Shown: positions 51,337-60,861, numbered from the stretch's first letter. The stretch: 64,000 nt of DNA from Eubacterium sp. 14-2 (GCF_000403845.2 NZ_KE159567.1:1682911-1746910); one strand, 5' to 3'. The notes: generated by a model not told the origin, from the sequence alone. A program made the numbers and translations.

Positions 51337-53732
51337 ATTTTACGGAACGGTTGAAAACGGAACTGCTGTTTTTTGACGGTGCCATGGGAACCATGCTGCA
51401 GGCCCAGGGCCTGCAGTCCGGGGAACTGCCGGAAATCTGGAATGTAACCAGAGAAGACGTGATACTGAATATTCATAAAAGCTATCTGAGGGCCGGCTGC
51501 AACATAGTAAAGGCCAATACTTTTGGTATCAATCCTTTTAAGATGAAAGACAGCGGATATACCTGCGAAGAACTGACGGAAAAGGGAGTCCGTCTGGCCA
51601 GGCGGGCGATTACAGAGACCAGAACGGATGCTTATGCGGCACTGGACATAGGTTCTCTTGGCAAATTGCTGGAACCGCTGGGAGATCTGCCTTTTGAGGA
51701 GGCATACGAAGCATTTCGGACAGTATGCCTGGCCGGAGAACAGGCAGGAGCGGATCTGTGCCTGATTGAGACCATGAATGACACTTATGAAATGAAAGCT
51801 GCGGTGCTGGCAGCCAAAGAAAATACCAGCCTGCCGGTGGTGGTCACCATGGTATTTGATGAAAACGGGAAATTGCTGACAGGAGCGGATATAGAGGCGG
51901 CAGTAGCCATGCTGGAAGGGCTGCGGGTGGACGCAGTGGGACTGAACTGCGGATTTGGTCCGGATGTAATGAAAAAATTTCTCCCAAAACTGCGGGAAAT
52001 ATGCTCTGTTCCCATTGTGGTGAATCCCAATGCAGGACTTCCTGTGGTGGTGGACGGTAAAACTTCCTATCATGTAGGGCCGAAAGAATTTGCCGCTGTC
52101 ATGAAAGAAATTGCCCAGGACGGAGTTTCTGCCCTGGGAGGCTGCTGCGGTACCACGCCGGAACATATCCGGGCGCTGGTAACAACCTGCAGAGGAATGA
52201 AACCTCTGAAAATCACAGATAAAAACCGCTCGGTGGTTTCGTCCTACAGCCATGCGGTGGTGTTTGGAAATCATCCCAAAATCATTGGAGAACGTATCAA
52301 TCCCACCGGAAAATCCCGTTTTAAGCAGGCACTGCGGGAACGGGATCTGGAATATATCTATAAAGAGGCATTGAACCAGCAGGAACGGGGCGCACATATT
52401 CTGGATGTGAATGTGGGGCTTCCGGAAATCAATGAAGTGGAACTGATGAAAGAAGTGGTAACCGGACTCCAGGGAATCACAGATCTTCCCCTGCAGATTG
52501 ATACTTCCGACCCGGAAGCCATGGAAACAGCGCTGCGCCTTTATAATGGCAGGCCTCTGCTGAACTCCGTCAACGGCAAACAGGAATCTATGGATACCGT
52601 CTTTCCTCTGGCGGCCAGATATGGCGGCATGGTGGTATGCCTGACACTGGATGAATCCGGAATTCCTGACACGGTACAGGGCAGAATTGAAATTGCTGAA
52701 AAAATCATCCGGGAGGCGGCAAAATACGGTATCCGCAAGAAAGACCTTCTGATTGATACGCTGACCCTGACCATCAGTACCGGACAGGACAACGCCAGGA
52801 TTACCCTGGAAGCCCTGCGGCATGTACGCTATGTGCTGGGCGTTCATACCACACTGGGGGTTTCCAACATTTCCTTTGGACTGCCTCAGCGGGAAAAAGT
52901 CAATACAGCATTTTTCACCATGGCTTTATCACAGGGACTCAGCGCCGGAATTATCAATCCGGGCAGTGAGGCCATGATGTGCGCCTATGATGCTTTCTGT
53001 GCGCTGAACGGCAGCGACAGCCAGTGTGAGGCTTATATCAGACGTTATTCCGGACAGGCGCAGCAGCCTCCGGTACAGCCCTCAGGAACCAGAGAACTTT
53101 CCCTGTTTGACGCAGTGGTAAAAGGCCTTTCAGAAAGCGCGGGACAGGCGGCCCGCAGGGAACTGGAAACCAGAGAACCTCTGGAAGTTATTGACAGAGA
53201 ACTGATACCGGCTCTGGACGTGGTGGGCCAGGGATTTGAGAAAAAGACAGTGTTTCTGCCGCAGCTTCTCATGAGTGCGGAGGCGGCAAAGGCAGGATTT
53301 GACGCTGTAAAGGAACGCCTGAAAGCCCAGGGCGGCAATTCCGGCTCCAAAGGCACCATTGTGATTGCAACGGTAAAAGGGGATATTCACGATATAGGAA
53401 AAAATATTGTGAAAGTGCTTCTGGAAAATTATGGTTTTCAGGTGACAGACCTGGGAAAAGATGTTGCACCGGAACTGGTGGTAAAAGCAGCCAGAGAACA
53501 GAAGGTGAAACTGGTGGGATTAAGCGCTCTGATGACCACCACAGTGGCAAATATGGAACTGACGGTACGGATGCTGAAAAAAGAACTGCCCGACTGCAAA
53601 ATCATGGTGGGAGGCGCGGTACTGACCCAGACCTATGCAGATATGATCGGGGCAGATTTTTATTCCGGAGATGCCATGGGCTCCGTAAGATACGCAAACA
53701 GGCTGTTTGAGACAGAAACCGGTAAGAAGTAA
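51333..53732 (+). CDS. metH: Cobalamin-dependent methionine synthase (without activation domain)
   Basis: 799 residues. Homocysteine-binding barrel (1-300) with zinc Cys in GLNCGFGP and GGCCGTTPEH; pterin-binding domain (about 315-570; GERINPTGKSRFKQAL, LDVNVGLPEINE); B12 cap (about 585-670); cobalamin Rossmann domain with DIHDIGKN (Asp 684, His 686, base-off ligand). About 350 residues shorter than E. coli MetH because the SAM activation domain is the separate upstream gene. It transfers the methyl from methyl-THF to homocysteine. Confidence 0.95.
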   Translation: MNFTERLKTELLFFDGAMGTMLQAQGLQSGELPEIWNVTREDVILNIHKSYLRAGCNIVKANTFGINPFKMKDSGYTCEELTEKGVRLARRAITETRTDAYAALDIGSLGKLLEPLGDLPFEEAYEAFRTVCLAGEQAGADLCLIETMNDTYEMKAAVLAAKENTSLPVVVTMVFDENGKLLTGADIEAAVAMLEGLRVDAVGLNCGFGPDVMKKFLPKLREICSVPIVVNPNAGLPVVVDGKTSYHVGPKEFAAVMKEIAQDGVSALGGCCGTTPEHIRALVTTCRGMKPLKITDKNRSVVSSYSHAVVFGNHPKIIGERINPTGKSRFKQALRERDLEYIYKEALNQQERGAHILDVNVGLPEINEVELMKEVVTGLQGITDLPLQIDTSDPEAMETALRLYNGRPLLNSVNGKQESMDTVFPLAARYGGMVVCLTLDESGIPDTVQGRIEIAEKIIREAAKYGIRKKDLLIDTLTLTISTGQDNARITLEALRHVRYVLGVHTTLGVSNISFGLPQREKVNTAFFTMALSQGLSAGIINPGSEAMMCAYDAFCALNGSDSQCEAYIRRYSGQAQQPPVQPSGTRELSLFDAVVKGLSESAGQAARRELETREPLEVIDRELIPALDVVGQGFEKKTVFLPQLLMSAEAAKAGFDAVKERLKAQGGNSGSKGTIVIATVKGDIHDIGKNIVKVLLENYGFQVTDLGKDVAPELVVKAAREQKVKLVGLSALMTTTVANMELTVRMLKKELPDCKIMVGGAVLTQTYADMIGADFYSGDAMGSVRYANRLFETETGKK

Positions 53733-53756
53733 GAACAAAGCAGACAGAATGAAAAG

Positions 53757-53815
53757 AACTCTCCAAACCTTTCTGACATATATTAGTAAAAAAGAAAGGA
53801 TTTGGAGAGTTTTGA
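53757..53815 (+). promoter_or_regulatory. Stem-loop covering the ribosome site of the next gene
   Basis: AACTCTCCAAA (53757-53767) plus CCTTTCT pairs with AGAAAGG plus TTTGGAGAGTT (53801-53811). The only bulge is one or two bases. The right arm contains the GGAGAG ribosome site of the TTG start at 53812. Only TTTTG follows, so it may be a weak terminator of metH, a translational switch, or both. Confidence 0.6.
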
Positions 53816-54723
53816 GTATTAATTGGATTATTATTGGTATTATTGCAGTCCTTTTACTGCTTTTATGTCTGTGGATATGTTACAGATACCAGTGTTGCCG
53901 GAAAGCAAAACGCCTGGTGTACACCAGAAGCGACTATGAAAAACTTACAGAGCTGAATCAGGCCCTGGCGCCTTTTGGCTTTGTCTATGACCAGCAGAAA
54001 AATATTTTTTATTCCCGTAAAGACGCCTGGCAGCGAAAATTTGGATATGGAAAAATATATGATGAAATGGCTCCCGTTATGAATATGATTATTGACTGTG
54101 AGCCCATTTATTTTGAATATGATAACAGAAGATGGATGATTGAGTGCTGGAAAGGCCAGTACGGAATTACCACCGGGGCAGAGATCGGGATTTATGTGGA
54201 GGGGGAACGGGACGATCAGAAAAACCCGGAAGATGTATTTTATGAATGCGTATCAGAGGAAGAAGAACTTCCCATGGAAATGACCCTCTACAAAAATGGC
54301 AGAAAGGTATTCCAGAGACAGGAAAACCACTGGTGGCTGACGGGATTTGAACTTGGAGAATTCTCCTGGCCGGGAGAACTGATGATGAAAACTGCCATCA
54401 CATTCCGGAATCATGAAATGCTGGAAGCATTTCTGAAAGGCTGTTATCAGGCAGGTTATCAGCCGGAGGATCTTCATGTCTGGGCCCAGCGGGTGGCATT
54501 TTCTTTCTATCAGCCCAAAAATTTGCAGAATTTCCGTTATGGCAGGCTGTTTCGCAGACTGATTCAATGGCAGAACCGTCATAACTGTAAAATTTACCAT
54601 CGGGTAACCAGGGACTTTACCAGAACACTGGATAAACTGGACTATCTGATGCTGGCATATCCCCGAATATTTGCCATGATAACAAACGTCGGAAGAATTG
54701 CCTGGGAGAAAAAAGGCTCATGA
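53812..54723 (+). CDS. DUF4474-like membrane-anchored protein
   Basis: 303 residues from TTG 53812. One N-terminal helix (IIIGIIAVLLLLLCLWICYR), then a soluble domain with YDQQKNIFYSRKDAWQRKFG, KGQYGITTGAEIGIYV and a conserved Trp-rich stretch ENHWWLTGFELGEFSWP. This fits the uncharacterised DUF4474 family of Clostridia. The domain probably faces the cytoplasm or wall side; I cannot say which. Overlaps the phosphoesterase gene by four bases. Confidence 0.75.
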   Translation: MSINWIIIGIIAVLLLLLCLWICYRYQCCRKAKRLVYTRSDYEKLTELNQALAPFGFVYDQQKNIFYSRKDAWQRKFGYGKIYDEMAPVMNMIIDCEPIYFEYDNRRWMIECWKGQYGITTGAEIGIYVEGERDDQKNPEDVFYECVSEEEELPMEMTLYKNGRKVFQRQENHWWLTGFELGEFSWPGELMMKTAITFRNHEMLEAFLKGCYQAGYQPEDLHVWAQRVAFSFYQPKNLQNFRYGRLFRRLIQWQNRHNCKIYHRVTRDFTRTLDKLDYLMLAYPRIFAMITNVGRIAWEKKGS

Positions 54724-55637
54724 AACGTACTGCCAGGCGGCTGGATAAGGCCTATGGGGAGGCTTTGTGCGTTCCCGTTCACATGGGAAGCCGCATTGTG
54801 CTTATGAGTGACTGCCATCGGGGCGTGGGGAACTGGGGAGATAATTTTCAGGCCAACCAGAACCTGTACTTTGCAGCGCTGCAGTATTACAACCGCAGAA
54901 AATTTATTTATATTGAACTGGGAGACGGCGATGAACTGTGGGAAAACCGCAACTTACAGGAAATTGTACGGATACACAGCAATCAGTTCTGGATGATGGG
55001 AAAATTTTATCAGGATCATCGCATGTATATGCTGTATGGCAATCATGACCGGAAAAAAGAGAAAGAAAAATATTTTAAGAATAAATGCAATTCCTACTAC
55101 TGCGAGGCTGAAAATGAGGAGGTGGCCCTGTTTCCGGGTATGAAAGTCCATGAAGCCATCCGTTTACAGGATGCCTGCAGCGGAATGGAATTATTTCTGG
55201 TTCACGGACATCAGGGAGATCTGTGGAACGATACACTCTGGAAGTTCACCCGCTTTCTTGTGCGGTATCTCTGGCGGCCGCTGGAGCTGGCCGGAGGCAA
55301 TGATCCCACCAGCGCAGCCAAAAACTACCAGAAAAAAGAGAGAATCGAAATGCGGCTGGCAGCCTGGGCCCAGAAGCATGAGACTCTTCTGGTGGCCGGC
55401 CATACCCACAGGCCGGTATTTCCAAAACCAGGAGAAGGGTATTATTTTAATGACGGAAGCTGTGTACATCCCCGCTGTATTACCGCTCTGGAACTGGAGC
55501 GCGGATCAATTTCTCTGGTGAAATGGAGTGTGAAAGTGCGGGAAGATAATATGGTCTATATTGGACGTGATGTGCTGGAAGGGCCGGAGTCTCTGGCAGA
55601 TTACAGCAGGGCGAAGGCAGGTCTGCCGGGATTCTGA
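54720..55637 (+). CDS. Calcineurin-like metallophosphoesterase
   Basis: 305 residues with the full metal-site series: SDCHRG (Asp-x-His), GDGDE, YGNHDR, HGHQGD and GHTHRP. Soluble and not signal-bearing. The family hydrolyses phosphoesters in nucleotides, lipids or UDP-sugars (LpxH-like). Coupled by ATGA to the DUF4474 gene, so both likely serve one membrane-associated function. Confidence 0.88.
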   Translation: MKRTARRLDKAYGEALCVPVHMGSRIVLMSDCHRGVGNWGDNFQANQNLYFAALQYYNRRKFIYIELGDGDELWENRNLQEIVRIHSNQFWMMGKFYQDHRMYMLYGNHDRKKEKEKYFKNKCNSYYCEAENEEVALFPGMKVHEAIRLQDACSGMELFLVHGHQGDLWNDTLWKFTRFLVRYLWRPLELAGGNDPTSAAKNYQKKERIEMRLAAWAQKHETLLVAGHTHRPVFPKPGEGYYFNDGSCVHPRCITALELERGSISLVKWSVKVREDNMVYIGRDVLEGPESLADYSRAKAGLPGF

Positions 55638-55847
55638 CCGCAAGTGCGGCAGGCTGGGCCGATTTGCAGCATATTTCAGATCAGGGGCGGTTTCATTCAA
55701 AAGGAATGGAACTGCCTTTTTGCCTGGAATAATCTTCATTATCCTAAGAAAAACTTAAGAATTAGAGAAAGAAATATTGAAAATAATTGTGATAGAATCA
55801 AAATACAATAAAAGAGAATTACGGTATGGAGAAAGGCAGGTGTTTTT

Positions 55848-56468
55848 ATGAGGATTGGAAAAGAAAACTTTATCGTACAGCTACAGCTTCATAATGAAAA
55901 GGCGTTGGAATTTCTGGTTATGGAACATGGAGAACGCCTGATATCCATCATCCGAAAACATCTGTTCACCCTGCCGCACCTGCAGGAAGAATGTCTGACT
56001 GACACTTTCGTGACTGTCTGGAATCATATCGACAGTTTTGACAGGGAAAATGAGTTTGAAAACTGGATTGGCTCTGTGGCCCGGTATCGCTGCCTGAAAT
56101 ATCTGGCCGCCCATCAGAATGAGGCCACCATTGCATGGCTGATCGAAAAAGAAATTCTGGAAGAGAAAGAGATGATGGTGAGCTGCCTGAATGAGCAGGA
56201 GCAGGAACTGTTTTATCGGTTCTATGTGGGGGAGGAACCGGAACAGACCAGGAAGAAAAACCGGAATATATCCTGCCGCAACATGTATGATTTGCTGAAC
56301 CGGGTTGATACAGATATTTTTGAGTATGAGAAAGAGTGTATTTCCCCAGAGGAAAAGGAACGGATGATCCGGCAGCTTCAGGAAATGCTGAGAGGAAAGA
56401 AACGCAGGTTCTCTTTTCGGCATTATCTGAGCAGTTCTTTTCGAAAAGCTGCGCCTTTGAACTGCTGA
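55848..56468 (+). CDS. ECF-like RNA polymerase sigma factor
   Basis: 206 residues. Region 2 is recognisable: EHGERLISIIRKHL, QEECLTDTFVTVWNHIDSFD, FENWIGSVARYRCLKYL. Region 4 is shorter and divergent (LNEQEQELFYRFYVGEEPEQ, then NISCRNMYDLLNRV), with an unusually long basic tail. GAAAGGCAGG precedes ATG 55848. The DUF4367 membrane protein at 56875 is probably its anti-sigma or co-regulated partner, as is common in Clostridia. Confidence 0.8.
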   Translation: MRIGKENFIVQLQLHNEKALEFLVMEHGERLISIIRKHLFTLPHLQEECLTDTFVTVWNHIDSFDRENEFENWIGSVARYRCLKYLAAHQNEATIAWLIEKEILEEKEMMVSCLNEQEQELFYRFYVGEEPEQTRKKNRNISCRNMYDLLNRVDTDIFEYEKECISPEEKERMIRQLQEMLRGKKRRFSFRHYLSSSFRKAAPLNC

Positions 56469-56546
56469 ATCACCGGTGGGCAGATATTCAGTTTGTGCCG
56501 GAACATATTTTGTAAAAAAAGAAAAATAAAAATTATACACAACATC

Positions 56547-56665
56547 TTGACGAATCTGTATATTAGTGATACTATATATCCATAGCTACGATATATCAGC
56601 ACTCTTTCCCCTCAGTTGATATATCAGCTTGCTCCCGATACCACTGGTGTCGGGAGCCTTTTTTT
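56547..56665 (+). ncRNA. Candidate small RNA with own promoter and terminator
   Basis: TTGACG (56547-56552), 17 bases, TACTAT (56570-56575) predicts a start near 56582. The transcript would carry GATATATCAGC twice and end in a perfect terminator GCTCCCGATACC / GGTGTCGGGAGC with seven T (56631-56665), about 80-85 nt in all. No ORF with a ribosome site. It may be a free sRNA or a leader that ends before the DUF4367 gene. Confidence 0.5.
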
Positions 56666-56874
56666 GCAGGTAAAGTTCGGAGAGTTCCAGTATCCGGAAT
56701 TTGCCTGCGGCAATGTTTTATGAAAAATCTGTAGTCAGATACTACTATGTTACTATTTTTGTATATTTAATCGTAATATGTCATAAAAGGATATTGTGGA
56801 TTGTTATTATATTATATGGTAAAATAGATTCCAGAAACAGATAAATTACCATCAAACATTTAAGGAGGGGAAAA

Positions 56875-57609
56875 ATGGCTGATATGGATAAGCTATTAAG
56901 GCAGGCATTTGATGAAATTGCAAAAGAGGAATATGAAAACCGTCCGGAGGTAATACCGGAGCATAAGTTTTCTCTGAAGTTCCGTTGGAAAATGCATCGG
57001 ATTTTACGGAAGATGAAAACAGGGAAAGAAACCCGTGAAGACGGAAAGGGTCATTCTCTTATGGGACTGTATCGCTCCGTTCATTCCAGAAAACGGAGGA
57101 TGGTCATTCTTCTGCTGGTTATTATGGTGCTTGGGGGAACCGCTTTTGCCACAGAGCCAGTCATCCGCTGGTTGTGCAATTACTATGTGAACCAGTATGA
57201 CGACCATGTGAAAATTCAGAGAGATAATACCGAGGAATCGGAAGATAAAGAAAGAGGAACGTTTCGGAAGTATCGGTTGACGGAGATATCAGAGAAATAT
57301 TCTGTGGAATCAGAAAATTTTGATGAAAAATTTCAAAGATATAATGTTACTTATGTTGGAGAAAATGGGGAAGTATTATATTTGCAGCAAACTTGGCAGG
57401 AAGATGAACTTCCAGAAAATATAACGTCTGATACAGAACCATTAGAAGATGTGCAGGTAAATGGATTTACCGGATATTATGCAGAAGATAAAGAAAATGG
57501 CTCGCTGATTCTTTCCAATGGCGTCTATACATTGGTATTACTTGGCACATATTCAAAAGATGAATTGATTGAATTGGCTGGAAATCTGGAACTTGCAGAT
57601 GAACCATAA
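56875..57609 (+). CDS. DUF4367-family membrane protein, probable anti-sigma factor
   Basis: 244 residues. Cytoplasmic N-terminus of about 75 residues, one membrane helix (RRMVILLLVIMVLGGTAFA), and an extracellular DUF4367 domain (VQVNGFTGYYAEDKENG, then LILSNGVYTLVLLGTYSKDE). TAAGGAGGGG precedes ATG 56875. The layout is that of clostridial anti-sigma proteins encoded after ECF sigma factors, here the gene at 55848. The 3' half is more AT-rich than the 5' half. Confidence 0.8.
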   Translation: MADMDKLLRQAFDEIAKEEYENRPEVIPEHKFSLKFRWKMHRILRKMKTGKETREDGKGHSLMGLYRSVHSRKRRMVILLLVIMVLGGTAFATEPVIRWLCNYYVNQYDDHVKIQRDNTEESEDKERGTFRKYRLTEISEKYSVESENFDEKFQRYNVTYVGENGEVLYLQQTWQEDELPENITSDTEPLEDVQVNGFTGYYAEDKENGSLILSNGVYTLVLLGTYSKDELIELAGNLELADEP

Positions 57610-57780
57610 GAGAATAAGTTGAAATGGCTTGGATAAAATTTTTGTAGATAGGACGGATATTAAAAAAGTATAAAAAATTGACAAAAAGTGTCATATTTCT
57701 CCATTTTCGATTGTTATAGTAAGTGGTGGTAGTATGCCTGCTGCCGACTGTACAAAAGAAAAAATGAAAGGAGAGGTGTC

Positions 57781-58206
57781 ATGAAGCGAAGAATATCAAT
57801 GGTGCTGGCAGTGATGTGTTTACTGCTGAATCTGTCTACTGTCAGCTATGCAGCAGAAGTTGCAGGTGCGCAGCCCACAGCCATAGGGGGAGGAGGAACA
57901 GCAGAGCCTTATTATATAAACACTGCAAAAATCAGCGCCGGGTTAATAATTGAAGGGAATACAGCTTATTGTTATTCTGATGTGGTAGCAAAAAAAGTAT
58001 GTTTTATCAATGTGGTTATGCGTCTGCAGCGGAAGGAAGGGACTTCCTGGCATACAGTATCTTCCTGGGTGGAATCAGCCAATGCAGGTTCCAAAGTTTT
58101 AAGTAAATCTTTTGCTTTAAGTACCAGAGGGACTTACCGTGTTTATGCCATCTTTACTGTGGGCGGAGAAGAAATATCCTGTGCAAGTGCAAGTAAAACA
58201 TATTAA
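57781..58206 (+). CDS. Secreted DUF6147-like protein
   Basis: 141 residues with a cleavable signal peptide (about 1-25, ending VSYAA) and a small beta-sandwich domain (AYCYSDVVAKKVCFINVVM, RGTYRVYAIFTVGGEEISC). Two pairs of Cys may form disulphides. AAAGGAGAGG precedes ATG 57781. It matches the DUF6147 family of small secreted Lachnospiraceae proteins as I recall it. It is followed by a 37-residue membrane peptide, likely co-expressed. Confidence 0.75.
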   Translation: MKRRISMVLAVMCLLLNLSTVSYAAEVAGAQPTAIGGGGTAEPYYINTAKISAGLIIEGNTAYCYSDVVAKKVCFINVVMRLQRKEGTSWHTVSSWVESANAGSKVLSKSFALSTRGTYRVYAIFTVGGEEISCASASKTY

Positions 58207-58217
58207 GGGGGAAATTT

Positions 58218-58331
58218 ATGAAAGGGGTAATTGAAGAAACTGTAAAAGATCTTTTAAAAGGAATGGGGATATTGCTGATTAACTTTTTCGGAATCATACT
58301 TTTGAACTATCTGGGAATGTTGTTGGATTAG
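58218..58331 (+). CDS. 37-residue membrane peptide
   Basis: MKGVIEETVKDLLKGMG leads into a hydrophobic helix (ILLINFFGIILLNYLGML). AAGGGGGAA precedes ATG 58218, only 11 bases after the DUF6147 gene. The strong ribosome site and operon position favour a true small protein. Function unknown. Confidence 0.6.
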   Translation: MKGVIEETVKDLLKGMGILLINFFGIILLNYLGMLLD

Positions 58332-58373
58332 AGAATATCACCGCTTTACTATAATTAAGATGATTTTACAGAG

Positions 58374-58425
58374 CAGAATGAAATGGCGAGCCTGTCGGGA
58401 GAGGTTCCTGTTTCATTCTGTTTTT
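58374..58425 (+). terminator. Terminator
   Basis: CAGAATGAAA (58374-58383) and TTTCATTCTG (58411-58420) form the base of a long stem followed by TTTTTG. Confidence 0.8.
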
Positions 58426-58458
58426 GATTGTGGTTTTGGGGAAAAGTGATTATAATAT

Positions 58459-58599
58459 ATGCAGGATGAGGATTATGTGGAAGGGATTTTCAGAGTTTAT
58501 AATCATGAAATCTGTGATGTGATAGATAACTATAACTGCAGTGCATATTTTGAGCCATCCTATGTGATTGCAAGGGCGTATTTTGCAGGAGGATTTTAG
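58459..58599 (+). pseudogene. Short ORF, probable gene remnant
   Basis: 46 codons, MQDEDYVEGIFRVYNHE to YVIARAYFAGGF. It reads like the C-terminal end of a small conserved protein, but no good ribosome site is present. Confidence 0.35.
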
Positions 58600-58607
58600 T
58601 GGCAGAA

Positions 58608-58690
58608 ATACTGCCTTCTTTTGCGCCCTGATTCAATATTTTCCCGAACTCTTTGTAATAAAGTCATATATTTGATCTCCAATATGCAAA
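58608..58690 (-). pseudogene. Duplicated fragment of the Rpn gene
   Basis: The stretch CTGCCTTCTTTTGCGCCCTG ... CTCTTTGTAATAAAGTCATAT repeats bases 58852-58912 of the adjacent Rpn gene with several differences. It is a partial second copy just beyond that gene's 3' end. Confidence 0.7.
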
Positions 58691-58731
58691 ATCAGGGGAA
58701 GCGCATACCTCCCCTGTTAATATGTCTGCTA

Positions 58732-59553
58732 TTATAAAATGTCATATTCCTCATAAAGATGGTTCCTGAAATCAGGATCTTCTAAAGCACGATTTAATTC
58801 ATCCGTGCGGTTTTCAGAAAGAAGGATTTTGATTAAGGAAGCCATCTGGTTGCTGCCTTCTTCGCGCCCTAATTCGATATTTTCCCGGTCTCTTTGTAAT
58901 AAAGTCATATACTCAACCTCCATTTCCTTGCTTTCTTTTACTTCGATCACCTTTTTATGGATCTCTTTTATGAGCGGGCTTCTTGCCTGCAATGCGAAGT
59001 CATCCGTTGTGTTTTCCACATAGAAAAGGAATTCCTGCATTTCCGGCTCGACATCGTGCATGTTACCTTTGGTATTCAGGAAAATCTTAGTGGTTTCATC
59101 TCCCAGCGTAAGGGAGAGGTTTTCCACGCACCTGTTTTCAAAAGTATATAAATGACGACGTTCTCCGAACGGATCAAAAGTGCAGATGAAAATGACAAAA
59201 GATTTTTTCAATTTCCTGTAATCTTCCCCTGTGGAAATGATGTCAAGGTCGATGTTTCCCTGATAGTACCTCGATCTCTTGGGGAGAATGGCTTTTTTAT
59301 GCTTTCCGCGTTCCATTTCCACATTATATACAGTGCCTTCGTTGTCATTCAGATATACGTCGAGCCGGATGCCTTTTCCGTCATAGAGCATGTCAATTGT
59401 TTTCTGCGTGGCAGGTACGGAAACTTCCCGTATGGAAACGCCCAGTATTTTTTCTAATACTTTTCTGCAGATCTCCTTATCGCTCATTACTTTAGCAAAA
59501 AGGAAATCGTCCTCCAGGTTTAATTGATGGATGGTTCTGTTTGTGTTTGGCAT
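58732..59553 (-). CDS. Rpn-family PD-(D/E)XK nuclease / putative transposase
   Basis: 273 residues from ATG 59553 (AAAGGTAT on the minus strand). N-terminal LEDDFLFAKVMSDKEICRKV, active-site region RLDVYLNDNEGTVYNVEMER (Asp, Glu) followed by YYQGNIDLDII, and a helical tail ending ELNRALEDPDFRNHLYEEYD. Distinct subgroup from the Rpn at 17168. Such genes are multicopy and mobile-like. The duplicated 3' fragment at 58608-58690 fits local rearrangement. Confidence 0.88.
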   Translation of the reverse strand: MPNTNRTIHQLNLEDDFLFAKVMSDKEICRKVLEKILGVSIREVSVPATQKTIDMLYDGKGIRLDVYLNDNEGTVYNVEMERGKHKKAILPKRSRYYQGNIDLDIISTGEDYRKLKKSFVIFICTFDPFGERRHLYTFENRCVENLSLTLGDETTKIFLNTKGNMHDVEPEMQEFLFYVENTTDDFALQARSPLIKEIHKKVIEVKESKEMEVEYMTLLQRDRENIELGREEGSNQMASLIKILLSENRTDELNRALEDPDFRNHLYEEYDIL

Positions 59554-59754
59554 AAATATACCTTTCTTTCTCAAATTATAGCATGATTCTGCTATTTTGT
59601 CAGTTGCAATATGAATTTACAGTCAATTACTCCTCAATCCAGCTTTTACAAAACTCGAAGGAGATGGGATGACCTGCAGGGATAAAAGCTCATGTTGCTT
59701 ATTTGTCATGCACCAAAAGAAAACTGAGAGGAAAAAGCCGATACCCAACCGTTG

Positions 59755-60843
59755 TTACCTTGTCAGACATTCCACCAGCCTGTCATTCATTTCACGGCTC
59801 ATAAAGCAGAAGCGGATATACCGGTTGTCCAGAAAGGGGAAGGTGGAGCAGTCCCGAATCATCATTTTCTCCCGGATGGCCCGGTCAAACAGTTCCCCGG
59901 AGGTCATGGAGTCCGACAAAAGGCGCACCAGCATGAAATTGCCGCTGGAAGGATAAGTTCTGAATCGCGGATCTTCGGAAAAAATCCCGTGAATCCGGGC
60001 CCGTTCCGTGGAAATCAGGCTTCTGGTTTCCCGGATGTAATCATTGTCGCGAAACATAAGTTCCCCGGCAATGACAGCCAGAGAATTGATGGTCCAGGGG
60101 TTTTTGCGGGTATTGACAGCTTTGATAAAGTCACGGTTTCCGGTAACTGCATAGCCCAGCCGCAGGCCGGGGGCAGCAAAAAATTTGGAGGTTCCCCGCA
60201 GAATGACGATATTATTGTAAAACGCGGTGAGGGGAACAGAGGTGATCTCTTCGTAGTTGTCTGCAAATTCCACATAGGTCTCATCTACCATCACAAAAAT
60301 ATCATTCTGCTTGCACACATCCAGAATCTGACGCATGATTTTGCGGGGAACAGCCCCGGAAGTGGGGTTGTTTGGATTACAGATCACCAGAAAATCAATG
60401 CTTTCGTTGAGCTGTGATGTGAAATGTTCCACATCCAGTTTGAAATCCAGTTCTTCCTTCAGGGGATAATAGAGGCAGGTGCCGCCGCCCAGTGCAATTT
60501 CACGCTCATATTCGGAATAAGTGGGGCCGATAATCAGGGCCTTTTTGGGATGCTCAATCTGAATAAACAGAGAAATCAGCTCGGTGGAACCATTTCCCAT
60601 AATAATGGATTCGTAATCGGTATCCAGATATTCTCCGATGCATTTGCGCAGAGAGAGATATTCCCGATCCGGGTAGGTGCTGATGGCGTCGATGTGGCTG
60701 GCCAGAGTTTCACGCAGCAGAGGTGAAATTCCCAGAGGATTCACATTGGCGCTGAAACTGGTAATTTCTTCCCTGCGGATACCGTAAATCTGTTCAATTT
60801 TTTCCAAATCACTTCCGTGAAAATGATCCTTATGCTGTAACAT
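59755..60843 (-). CDS. Class I/II aminotransferase (HisC/CobD-like)
   Basis: 362 residues from ATG 60843 (GGAGGAAA upstream on the minus strand). Fold-type I PLP enzyme: FSANVNPLGISP, IIMGNGSTELISLF, NPNNPTSGAVP, VDETYVEF and the PLP lysine in RGTSKFFAAPGLRLGY. The LHGSD-like start and NPLG are shared by histidinol-phosphate aminotransferases and CobD threonine-phosphate decarboxylases. No his or cob genes adjoin, so the exact substrate is open. Confidence 0.85.
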   Translation of the reverse strand: MLQHKDHFHGSDLEKIEQIYGIRREEITSFSANVNPLGISPLLRETLASHIDAISTYPDREYLSLRKCIGEYLDTDYESIIMGNGSTELISLFIQIEHPKKALIIGPTYSEYEREIALGGGTCLYYPLKEELDFKLDVEHFTSQLNESIDFLVICNPNNPTSGAVPRKIMRQILDVCKQNDIFVMVDETYVEFADNYEEITSVPLTAFYNNIVILRGTSKFFAAPGLRLGYAVTGNRDFIKAVNTRKNPWTINSLAVIAGELMFRDNDYIRETRSLISTERARIHGIFSEDPRFRTYPSSGNFMLVRLLSDSMTSGELFDRAIREKMMIRDCSTFPFLDNRYIRFCFMSREMNDRLVECLTR

Positions 60844-60861
60844 AAATTTCCTCCAAAAATA

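Noticed and set aside
51195-52847. 550-codon minus-strand open frame opposite metH
   Set aside because: It lies fully antisense to a well-supported MetH gene. The protein has no recognisable domains and is His/Gln/Phe-rich, as expected of a shadow frame.
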